Below are positions 21,838 to 31,608 of a stretch of 64,000 bases of DNA, one piece after another. The notes under the pieces are model-generated. The model had not been told where the DNA came from. It ran no database searches and saw nothing but the letters and a program-made list of their open reading frames with translations. Source of the stretch: Leucocoprinus leucothites (Eukaryota; Basidiomycota; Agaricomycetes; Agaricales; Agaricaceae); assembly GCA_013368445.1 (NCBI GenBank), contig JAACJO010000002.1, forward strand, positions 1,798,001 to 1,862,000. Reading direction: 5' to 3'. The position numbers and the translations under genes are program-made. Every line of letters starts with the position of its first letter. Within the stretch, counting starts at the first letter, position 1.

Positions 21838-22712
21838 CAGTAAATATACAGGAAATAGAGTCGGAAATAATGTCCAAGCAAGAAGTTGTGTGAATGTTTG
21901 AACAGTCAATAGCCACTAAATGCTCTGAGACCTGAGAAATGAAGGCAGTCTCTTCATCACTATCCTTTGGCAAAACACATTTTTTGTAAATAATATAATC
22001 TGGGCAAATCAGAAGATCAATGAGTAATGGTGTGTGATCCGAGGGCAGTCTCAAATTTGCATCAATAACATGGGAAGTGGAATCATTAGCACAAAAAATG
22101 AGATCAATAACAGAATTGTCATGTCCTTTAATAGAGGAGAAATAGGTAGGAGAAATCATGGTTGGTGTGAACCTTGTAAGATTAAAACTGTCTGCTAATT
22201 CCATTAGAATTATGGCAGAACAAGGGAGATGGGAGGCTAGGGGGTCCCATTCTGGAGAACAACAGTTGAAGTCACCTCCCATGTATACAATATGAGAGAT
22301 GTCAATGAAATTTGTTGAAAGGAAAGTAATCACTGATGATGACGAGTCAGAGTATATGTTAAGGAAATGGATATAATTACCCTGGTTGAATAAACCCATG
22401 TCGAAGAATAGGTCTCATGTATAGAAGTTGTCTGTGAACGTAAGTCAAAGTACAGGGGCGGAGGTCATTGGACTTGGTAGGGCAAACCATACACAGCCAC
22501 TCGGGATGAATAGGAGCACCTATGACATTGTCCCCTTCAGGGTTAGTTGTAGAGGGTGCTTTACAGATGTGATTCCATGGCAGTTCTTGTAGAAAGATAA
22601 TGTCAAAGTCCAGCTTCTTGGATTCAAGAATAGTATCAACAAGGGCATAAGAGCATCCCACATTTTGTGAATAGATATGAATGGAAGAAATAGCATTGTT
22701 CTTACCAGGCAT
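21838..22712 (-). pseudogene. LINE-A ORF2 N-terminal fragment (endonuclease)
   Basis: Starts at ATG 22712 (MPGKNNAISSIHIYSQNV), two bases after the ORF1 TAA. Endonuclease motifs are IIFLQELPW, MGGDFNCCSPEWD and RLPSDHTPLL, all with intact catalytic residues. A deletion of about 37 bp near 22399 shifts the frame between LRHG and GLFNQGN. It ends at the LINE-A junction after SDSISCIF. No RT domain. Confidence 0.88.
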
Positions 22713-22714
22713 AT

Positions 22715-24762
22715 TTAAATGGCAACTCCACCACTGGAGCAATTGGTATTAGTGTGGACAGCATATGCAGTATGTGACTTGGCAGCTTTGTTAGAGTGCC
22801 AAGTGCAGTCAAACCTGTTCCTCCAAAATGGGCATTTAGTGTCATTAGCATGGTGGTCACCTTTGCAGTTAAGACATTTGAAATTCTCAAGATGAGGGCA
22901 TGGGATGCCATCAGGGGTGGCATCACAAGGGAGGTTGGATTTGGGATTAGCCTTACAACACCAGGCCATGGAATGATGATTCTCAACACGATAAGGGCCA
23001 CCACAAATTTGACAGTGGGCACCAAGGGTGTGACACGCATACGTGGGATAGCCCTATCACCAGTAGTTTCTGCATTGGGCCACACCAGGGTACATACTGG
23101 TGGCACAAATAGTGCCAACATGATGGCTGAAGTTAATGGTACAGTTGACCAGTGTCTTGGCCTTAGTGCCATTTTGGGAGTCCCAGATATCAAACTATAT
23201 GACAGCAGTATCAGATTTGGGGGAAGCTTTCATAACACAAGGACAAGCAGCAAGAATAATGTTTTCAAAGAGGGGGATTGGCCAAGGGCCTGCTCAATGA
23301 AAGCAGGGGAAAGAGGGTTAGAAGCATTGGCTACCCAGTATGGGACGCCAACAATTTTGAGAAAAGATTTAGACTATGGGAGACAGAACTCAATAGGGAT
23401 AGCATCTCCTAATTGCCAGGTTTTTTCAACCAGGATTTGATAATGTTGAGATCAGTAGGAGTGGGAATGTCTGAAGTGGCAATGGATATTCCATTGTATG
23501 ACTCACGAACTGATTCGACATGAAGTTTGGATTGGGCAGCAATAAGGCCGCAGTTGCAGAATTCAGCCACTTTGTTGAATTCTTTAATATGGTCTGCAAT
23601 GATATTTCCCTCAAAGGGGATGAGGACTTAACAACAAGTAGGGCCATGCATTGTCATTTTAGGTTTAGCATGTTGAGTGCTTGAGGTTGAAGGTTTGGAT
23701 GTTTGAGGTTGGGCACCACCAAAACCTGCCTTGTACATAGCAAGGACTTTTTCATATGAGAGTTCAGGGAAGGTGAGTATCATTTCTCGCATCTTGACCC
23801 CATCGATGTTAGGAGAGGTGGAAGAGGAAGCCACTGGCTGGACACCCCGTTGGGCGGCATCAGCAAATGACATGTTCTTCTTGTTGAAGTGTTCTATAAG
23901 GGGTTTGGTGGATGCCTTATGGTCAGGAGGGAGAATGGGAGGCAGCATTTCAGAGGCACCCTTAGGGTTAGGTTTTGATGGCTGAGCCTGGCCATTGGAA
24001 GAACAGCGCCTAACTGAGCACTCAAAATTTCCATTCCCATTCCTTGGAGTAACGTGATTAGAAGGTGGAGGGGAGCCCAGGAGACACAGATGGGGCCAGC
24101 AGGCTTAGAAGACATGACATCATTCTTTGCCTTTTGGGAGCCTGACACAGATGAGATGTCATGTGTCTTACCAGAAGATGAGACATCATTCTGGGGAAGG
24201 AGAAGGGTGCCCTCAGCAGGAGGGGCTTGGTTGGCATTCATGGTGTCATTGTCCATGTGAGCATTGATACAAGCTATAGAGTTAGTTTGCCCAACAACAA
24301 TGCTGGGTGGAAATAGAGGGGTAGGAATGACAGACAGAGATGGTCTATGTGCCTTCTTTCCCTTCCCCTTGCCCTTAGGAAGGGGGGAAGAGTTTGTCAT
24401 GGGGATATCAGAGGGGGGGCTGAGATATTGTCTCAGCACTTCAATAATCATGAGACTATTTTTGCTATTAATAGGCAAACAATCCCAGCCTGATTCAAAC
24501 ATAGTTGTGAGTAAACAATAGATTGGTTCCCCCATTTGGGGAAACCTCAGGTCTTTCTCTCCAGGCTGCAACCCCAGAGCAGTGTGGTGTTTGAAGAAGT
24601 TAGTAACATACATATTTAAGTACCTTGAGTGCTTTAAAAGCAGCTTCACTGACCATCACAGTTTCTTTGGTGGCTGTGTTTGATGGATCCTTAAGATCCA
24701 GGAGATGTGGCTGTGCAGGCCTAGATTTCTGCGGCTGTGCAGTGACATCACCAGTGACATAC
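22715..24762 (-). pseudogene. LINE-A ORF1 fragment, middle and C-terminal part
   Basis: Readable from VTGDVTAQPQKSRPAQ to the end. There are frameshifts near 24605 and in the region 23950-24080, and stops around 23630-23640. Conserved blocks are FFKHHTALGLQPGEKD, PKGKGKGKKAHRPS and KMREMILTFPELSYEK, then the zinc-knuckle region (22720-22970) with CLNCKGDHHANDTKC. The TAA at 22717-22715 precedes the ORF2 ATG by two bases. Confidence 0.85.
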
Positions 24763-25304
24763 TGCACCACCTCCTCCTGCTGTAAGGGGTTGCCAAAGGC
24801 TAATCCCCCCATCTAGCCCACTCCCACTGGGGAACCCTGTCCCCATATCAAGTGCGTCAATTGTGGCAAGGAACACGCTGCTACTGACCACAAATGTGCA
24901 TTCTGGTACCACCAGTTTGATCAGGATTGGCTGCAAAGTCATTCTGGTCCTGCTGGTTGGCCCTGGGCCTAGGGGGAGCTCCCTAGTGTCAACATATTGT
25001 CCCCCCACCCATTGCCGGTTGCTGGGTGGGCCCCTATGAACCCCAAGGCCTGCCACTTTCAGATGCAGTGATATCAGTATATGTTTCATCTCTTTGTATT
25101 TTGTCACATGCCTAGCCCCCTTCTGCTGTCGAGTCATGTATTGTCTCAGACAGGACTCTTATATATTCCTGGTTGTTTACTCTTGTGTAGTTGGTAGTGG
25201 TATCAGTTCCCTGTAGTAGATAGTTGGGTGCAGACTGCTATCACATACTGTGTTATAAATTTGGACCCCTCTGGGGTCCACTGAAATTAAAAAAAAAAAA
25301 AAAA
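24763..25304 (+). mobile_element. GAG-1 retroposon, 5'-truncated: last knuckles and 3' UTR
   Basis: Begins at CTGCACCACCTCCTCCTGCTG-type sequence of the second knuckle. It reads SSCCKGLPKANPPI, a TAG, then CVNCGKEHAATDHKC and PAGWPWA stop. The 3' UTR carries hairpin GACCCCTCTGGGGTC and poly(A) 25289-25304. Its 5' truncation lies in reverse LINE-A ORF1; its 3' side abuts GAG-3. Confidence 0.85.
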
Positions 25305-26042
25305 GATCCTCAATGTCCCCTTCCATGTGAATGGCATCCCTATTATGCCAGTTCAGATTACTGATCACATGTGATTGTCTCTATTCAAGGACACTTTTAC
25401 TGATGTTTCATCTGTGTGCATCATGCGCAACTCCTCCAAGGCTAATACTGCAACTGTTTGGTTTGACCTATGGGACTCTCAGTCAGAAGCCAACACCAAG
25501 AAGCTCCTCAACAAGTACCTTGACTTCAACAGTATGCAGGCTGTCATCAAGCCCACTGGTGCCCACCCTGGTGTCCCCCAGTGCCAGGACTGTTGGTGCT
25601 TTGGTCACTCTATCCCCACCTGCCACAACTGTGTACTCAGGTGTTCCCAGTGTGGTGGTCCTTACCATAGTGAGAATCATTGCTCCACATTATCATGCTG
25701 TAAGGGAAGTCCAAAGGCAAACCCCCCTATCCTGCCCACACCCACTGGAGAGCCCTGTTTCCACATTCCATGTATCAACTGCAAGGGTAACCATGCAGCT
25801 GATGATCAAAAGTGCCTGTTCTGGCACCACCAGTTCGACCATGATTGGCTTAGCCATCACAAGGAGGACAATAGGAGGCCCTGGTAGTAGGTCGTATACC
25901 TGCTTCAATGCATCTTCCAACCCCGTTGGTATGTTGCTAGGGCCACATGCACATGTAAGCTTACTATTAGAGATCTGCAAGTTGGACTTTAGTTTCATCT
26001 TGTTACTATGCCATGTCTCTTTGCCGTCAAGGAGTGTACTAT
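25305..26042 (+). mobile_element. GAG-3 retroposon fragment, C-terminal coding and 3' UTR
   Basis: Forward GAG-3 sequence from ILNVPFHVNGIPI onward. A TGA at about 25369 replaces the Arg of HMRLS; after it the frame is open from 25375 to 25887 (170 codons) with WFDLWDSQSEANTKKLLNKY and knuckles CQDCWCFGHSIPTC, CSQCGGPYHSENH and CINCKGNHAADDQKC. The 3' UTR breaks at 26042, where LINE-A poly(T) starts. Confidence 0.83.
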
Positions 26043-26311
26043 TTTTATTTTTATTTTTTTAAATCAATGAATTTATATAGCAGTGCTCAATCGCAGTTCG
26101 CTTTCAACTAACTATTACAAACAGACGGTATGCTACAGCAAGCTGGGGTACATGAAGCGGTTGAAGACTGCTTAAGACAGAGACTATACACAATTAGTCC
26201 AGCAACATAGAAAAGACTCAATAGAGACTATTGAACAAGGTGTCATACACAGAGATCGGACTCAAAGGAAAAGAGAAGAGATGAAATGAAAGAATATAGT
26301 TCACCTTCATT
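26043..26311 (-). mobile_element. LINE-A 3' end (likely end of the 27566-38172 copy)
   Basis: T-rich tail broken by A (ATTTTTATTTTTATTTTTTT), LINE-A 3' UTR, and the last 24 codons of ORF2 (NEGELYSFISS to DLCV). It abuts GAG-1 at 26312. The reverse LINE-A on the far side of GAG-1 stops about 70 codons earlier in ORF2, so the two parts fit one element if the GAG-1 insertion deleted about 200 bp. Confidence 0.8.
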
Positions 26312-27231
26312 TGCATCAGGCTGCCCTCACTGATGTGCCTTCTGCAAAGAAGCCATGCATGACCACATCGGGCCCCACCCAGCATCAACTCTTCCTCGAT
26401 TTCACTGGTGATTCCATTGAAATCACTTATCTTCATCACAAGGCCATGCGCCTTCTCAATGATTCACTCACTCGCACAAAGAGTTCACTTTACATTGAGA
26501 ACATCGCTCAGGCATACAACACCATCTTGTTGTACACCAATTCCGTCGCCACTGATGCTGATGCATTAGTGATCGAATCCTCCCTCTCTTCAGCCTTCAC
26601 TGCCCCATTTGAGCTAAAGACCAAATGCCCCAGGTCCAGGTCTTACCTCAAGATCCTGGACGTCCCTTACTACATGAGTGGCGTCCGCACCACTCTGCAA
26701 CATGTCTCTGACCATATGCATCTGTCTCCCTTCAAGGAGACATTCACTAACATATCCTCCATGCGCATCATGCGCAACTCTGCCAAAGCTGACACCACTA
26801 CTGTATGGGTTGACCTTTGGGATTCTCAGTCTGGCGCCAATGCTATGCACCTGGTTGGCAAATACCTCAACTTCGATGGCATCCAGTCTATGATCAAGGC
26901 TGCATGCGCTCACCCCGGGACCCCCCAGTGTCAATGATGCTGGCATTGGGGCCACACTACCATCACCTGTTGCAACCATGTACTCAGGTGTTCGCAATGC
27001 AGTGGACCACATTGGTCCAAGCACACCACCTCCTCCTGCTGTAAGGGATCGCCGAAGGCAAACCCCCCCATTCAGCCCACACCTGCCATGGATCCCTGTC
27101 CCCATATCAAGTGCATCAATTGTGGCAAGGAACATGCTGCTACTGACTGCAAGTGCGCGTTCTGGCGCCACCAGTTTAATCGGGATTGGCTGCAAAGTCA
27201 TTCTGGTTCTGCTGGTCGGCCCCGGGCCTAG
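26312..27231 (+). pseudogene. GAG-1 Gag-like protein, C-terminal half, one TGA
   Basis: The frame is open from MHQAALTDVPSAKK through core HQLFLDFTGDSIEITY, SRSYLKILDVPYY and WVDLWDSQSGANAMHLVGKY, to a TGA at 26935 that replaces the first residue after CQ in the first knuckle (CQRCW in relatives, CGA to TGA). The same frame then continues with a CSQCSGPHWSKH segment and CINCGKEHAATDCKC to TAG 27229-27231. Except for this TGA the half-gene is intact. Confidence 0.87.
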
Positions 27232-27565
27232 GGGGAGCTCCCTAGTGTCAATGTATTGTCCCCCATCCATCGCCGGTCGCCGGATGGGCTCCCACCAACC
27301 ACAAGGCCTGCCATCAGATGCAGTGATATCGGTATATGTCTCATTTCTTTGTATTTCGTTACATGCCTAGCCCCCCTTCTGCTGTCGTTTTGCCTATTGT
27401 CTCAGACAGGACTATTATGTATTCCCGGTTGTTTACTCTTGCATAGTCGGTAGCGGTATCGGTTCCCTGTAGTAGATAGTTGGGCGCAGACTGCTATTGC
27501 GCACTGCGTTATAAATTTGGACCCCTTCAGGGTCCACTGATTAAAAAAAAAAAAAAAAAAAAAAA
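26312..27565 (+). mobile_element. GAG-1 retroposon, 5'-truncated
   Basis: Forward GAG-1 copy from the core to poly(A) (27543-27565), with hairpin GACCCCTTCAGGGTCC near the end. It is inserted in the C-terminal part of reverse LINE-A ORF2, without a detectable target duplication. Confidence 0.88.
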
Positions 27566-28170
27566 CCTTTCACGATATGCTCTAATAGGGGCATGATTAA
27601 GCATGGCGCAAGTCATGCGAGTGCATAATGATGGTGACTCATCTGCTAGAGGGAGCCAAGTACCCCCTTTGATGTAAGTAGGTGTAAGGAACTTGCGATT
27701 CTTTTTTGAAAGAAGGAAACTGTTGCTGCAGTACTTCTTCTTCCAGAATGTGGACTCCCATGATTTCTGGCAGTCATTGGTGGCTTTGCGTCACAAGAAG
27801 TCAAGAGTGGCACCCATATGAGGAGGGGCATGTATGCATGTGGTAGTGATGTCATTGTGGACTTTGAGATGGGGCTTCCAGTGCCACTTGGAAGGGATGT
27901 CCCAGAAGTTGATGGAGCGAGATGGTTTGGCCACAAGCCAATTGGATAAAAGTCAGCATACTTGGATAGAGTGTGACTGGCTCAAGTGGATAGAGGGGTC
28001 AACTGCCAGCTTGGCTGCTGGGAGACAGTCGGTGATGAGGATGATATGGTCACATTGGAGGGAGATGGCTTTAGCAATACTAATGCGAATGGAGTAGAGT
28101 TCAGCATCAGTGGAAGATACCTGGCCGCTTGCTTGTTTTGCATGGGACACTTGTCGTCCCCCGCGATATA

Positions 28171-29763
28171 CAGTGGCTCAAAAAACTGTCCCAATGTTTT
28201 CGCATTTTGGACATATTTGCTAATACCAGGGCAGATATATGGCCTAGCATCCTGAAAATATTCACACAGGTACCTTGACATATTGGAAGCATATATTCCC
28301 ATGATCACATGACCTTGTCCATCAATGAATTAGTAATGAATTATTAAAAATATCTACTCATTGGGACAGTTTTTTGACCCCCTGTCAGCCTCCCAGTATC
28401 TATCTTGAAACATGCCAGGGGAGCATCAGGGCAGGTGTGGGAGTAGTAAACAAGATCATGTGACCTTGGTTGACATGTTGAGATGGCTACAACTGTCTTT
28501 CTTCCTGCCACTACATCATGAAAGCTATCTCCTCTACCTAATACTCCCAAGTCACTTCTCTTCTCAAAGATGGCTATTCCTTGTGCCATATTGAACATAA
28601 AACTGGTCTAGGCAAGTCTACTATTGGGAGGATCAATAAAGAAGTTGATGGGGACAAGAAAAACAACAAGGGAGGACGTCCTTCCAAGCTTTCTCCTCAT
28701 GATAAAAAAGCAATAATTCACCAAATAACCTCTGGAAAGCTAGATAATGCTGTCCAGGCTACAAATTTCATTAACTCTACTCTGTCTGACCCTGTCACAC
28801 CCCAAACTGTCAGAAATACCCTTCAGGATAATGGATTTTGCTCTGTAACCAAGATCAAATGACCTCTACTCAAAAAGCAACATTGTGAGGAATGCCTTGA
28901 CTCTGCACATGAACATAGGAATTGGACAGTGGAGGACTGGAAGAGGGTGTTGTGGACAGATGAAACAAAGATCAACAGGATTGGGTCAGATGGAAAGGTG
29001 TATACCTGGAAGGAGAGGGGGGAACCACTGTCAGATAGGACCACTCTCCCTACTGTCAAACATGGAGGAGGTGGTAACATGATGGTGTGGGGGTGTATGG
29101 GGTGGAATGGGGTAGGAAAGCTGATAGAGGTTCAAGGGAATATAGATGCAGTGCAATACTGTGAGACTTTGGACAATGGGGTGGTGGAAAGCTTTGAAAA
29201 GTTGGAGATGGAGGAGGAGGAGAGGATATTCCAGCAGGATAATGACCCAAAACACACCTCAAAACTGGGACAACAATGGTTTGTGGACAACAACATTCAA
29301 GTTCTATCATGCCCTGCACAATCCCCTGACCTAAATCCCATTGAACACCTCTGGACCTACCTGAAGGACCAGCTGAAGGCATATGAAAGACCACCTAAGG
29401 GAGTATTTGAATTGTGGGAGAGGCTAGTAGAGGAGTGGAATAAGAATCCAGCAGAAAGGTGCCAAAGGCTGATAGAAACCATGCCCAGAAGGATTGAGGC
29501 AGTTGTCAGGGCAAGAGGAGGTCATACAAAGTATTGAGTAGGTAGATAACAGAGGGTCAAAAAACTGTCCCAATGAGTAGATATTTTCGATAATTCATTA
29601 ATAATTCATTGATGGACAAGGTCATGTGATCATGGGAATATATGCTCCCAATATGTCAAGGTACCTGTGTGAATATTTTCAGGATGCTAGGCCATATATC
29701 TGCCCTGGTATTAGCAAATATGTCCAAAATGCGAAAACATTGGGACAGTTTTTTGAGCCACTG
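28171..29763 (+). mobile_element. Tc1/mariner transposon Tc1-w, copy 2 (1593 bp)
   Basis: CAGTGGCTC...GAGCCACTG ends with TA on both sides (28169-28170, 29764-29765). Removing it restores the LINE-A RNase H sequence GCGATATAAATGTGCC, as at 59327. Inverted repeats are about 28171-28385 and 29549-29763. Inner inverted copies of the terminal motif lie at 28359-28380 and 29554-29575. This copy has the best preserved transposase. Confidence 0.96.
28518..29537 (+). pseudogene. Tc1-w transposase, two nonsense codons
   Basis: ATG 28518 to TGA 29537, 339 codons, no indel. Stops are TAA at 28539 (copy 1 has CAA Gln) and TGA at 28860 (present in all three copies, where Tc1 proteins usually have a basic residue before PLL). 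Helix-turn-helix CHIEHKTGLGKSTIGRI, then the basic GGRPSKLSPHDKKA. Catalytic D in LWTDETKIN, D in FQQDNDPKHTS, E in DLNPIEHLW, spacing DD34E. It belongs to the Tc1 branch of the IS630-Tc1-mariner superfamily. Only two changes separate it from a full reading frame, so loss was recent, or it was mobilised in trans. Confidence 0.94.
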
Positions 29764-31328
29764 TAAATGTGCCGCCAAAACTGCCTGAAGGGAACCTATG
29801 AGTGGAACAGAGGCATCAGTAACAACTGAAATACAATTATGATTGGAAGAAGAAGAGGAGAAAACTGAATCAAGAGATGATACATGTTTATACATTTCGT
29901 GTTTATCCGAGCAATTACAAGGATGGAAGTGAATGGAATCAGAAAAGATGTCCATGAGACGAGCTCCAGGCTTAGATTCGAGAGCAAAAGGAGAGAAAGA
30001 GTCAGAGAGATGAGAAAGAGAACTATCTACATCAATAAGAGGGCCTTTGATTTTATCTTTTTTGGCCGGAGTGAGAAGACAAAGTGATTGGGGATGAGGG
30101 GAGGAGTTAAGAGAGAAATGATTGGATAAAAGGGAACGTAACACATGATTAGAGGGTAAAGTAGAGACTCAATATGATGAGCAAATAGCTAATTTACAAA
30201 GATGTAAGTGAATTGGGATAAGTCTGGCAATACTTTCAGCGCTGTCAGAAGGAGAAGTGCGAAAGGTGCCTGTAATCCAAAGGGCTGCATGTCTTTGCAT
30301 AGATGATAGGGATTTGAGAAGTGCCTTATTACGAGTGCCTTCAAAGTACCAAAGATGGAATCCATACGTGGCCACTGAGACAATGCATGACCTATAGAGG
30401 AGTTGTTTCTGGAGAGGGAGGAGGCCTTGGGTAGAATTACCTAGCATGCCCATAGCTTTCACCATGGACAATGCTTTGGTAGAGTAGTATTGGACATGCT
30501 CTTGGAATGAGAGTCGACAATCAAAGTAGAAGCTGAGGTATCACCAGACTCGTTTCAGATGGAGGAGGGGGCCACCAACATCGGAGAGGTCAAGAGGGGG
30601 ATTAGAATTGGTATGACATTGGGAGAAATGGAAAACCTCAGATTTGTCATGTTCAACAACAAGTCTGAGATCAGTGCAAATGGAGTTAATGATGGAGTAG
30701 GCTGCTTTAAGGGAAGAAATAGTGTCAGTGTAACTCTTCACTTGAGATATACAAAGCCCATCATCAACAAAAGATAGAAGAGAAGAGGGGATAGATTGTA
30801 GACGGGCACATTGGTCAAACATGAACATGAGGGGTGCCAGATATAGTGTGGATAAAATGGGAGATAAAGCCGAACCTTGCCCTATGCCAACATCCATGTT
30901 GTGGGCATCAGATAAGAATGTGTTCCACATGAATTGTGTGGATTGACCTATGAGGTAATGTGAGAAGAAATTAATGATTTCTGGGGCGAACCCCTGTTGT
31001 CATAATATGTTAGTAAGGATTTTGTGATTCAAGGAGGAAAAGAATTGGGTGATGTTGAAGGCGCAAACGCTAGTGATCATACCTTCGGCCCATCCAGCCC
31101 AAATGATGTGGGTGAGGAATACTCCTTCGTCCTCAGTAGAACGTTGGATCACTCCACCCATTTGGTTGGGGTGAAGAACATCTAGAGAAACCACCTCATA
31201 CTGCATGCATTGCACAAAGAATTATTCTTACCAGACATATTTAAGCTGCAACTCCACCACCAGAGCAATTGGAATTAGTGTGGACAGCATGTGCAGTATG
31301 TGACTCGGCGGCTTTGTTAGAGTGCCAG

Positions 31329-31554
31329 TGTTAGAATGTAAAATGATAGAGAGTAGAGGATGATAAGAGAGTAGAGGAAAGCTCAGACACTGACACTGAC
31401 ACACACACAAAAGTGGGGAAGAAGATTATAGATTGGGAGGCTGAGGCCCTCCTTATATACCTAGCTACATGGTCTGTGCGCAGTATGGTCATGTGACTAC
31501 AACTATCCCCATTTAGACAAAGGGGGTGAGGCCGAAGCTGGTCATAATCTAACA
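31329..31554 (-). mobile_element. Solo LTR, 226 bp, second copy, perfect 5 bp TSD
   Basis: Same length and near-identical sequence to 16377-16602, in reverse. The ends are TGTTAGAATG and ATAATCTAACA, with GCCAG duplicated at 31324-31328 and 31555-31559. The TATA box reads TATATA at about 31453-31459 (reverse). It is inserted in the last codons of LINE-A ORF1. Two copies both without an internal region suggest efficient LTR-LTR recombination. Confidence 0.93.
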
Positions 31555-31608
31555 GCCAGGTCCAGTCAAACCTGTTTCTCCAAAATGGACATTTAGTATC
31601 ATTAGCAT

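Larger units (their letters stand above)
21834..24762 (-). mobile_element. LINE-A, reverse copy, ORF1 to EN portion
   Basis: Reverse LINE-A sequence from the middle of ORF1 (24762) to residue ~215 of ORF2 (21838). Its ORF2 side is cut by the poly(A) end of LINE-A 14613-21833 and its ORF1 side by GAG-1 24763-25304. CG dinucleotides are almost absent, so it is older than the copy that cut it. Confidence 0.85.
27566..31238 (-). pseudogene. LINE-A ORF2 with internal deletion (no endonuclease)
   Basis: ATG at 31238 (MSGKNN), then after about eight codons an abrupt join to MQYEVVSLDVLHPNQMGG in the RT domain, a loss of roughly 530 codons. RT motif A reads FNITQFFSSLN (D to N), motif B GIGQGSALSPIL, motif C FVDDGLCIS. 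RNase H D and E remain in VVTDAS and TDAELYS on either side of Tc1-w copy 2. Frameshifts and stops follow. It ends at the GAG-1 junction inside ILNHAPI...YRERF. Confidence 0.87.

Noticed and set aside
28843..28875. A 33 nt GT...AG segment that would splice out the shared TGA in Tc1-w transposase
   Set aside because: Too short for a usual fungal intron, and the residues around it (PLL...H...WT) match normal Tc1 protein sequence; a CGA-to-TGA change explains the stop.
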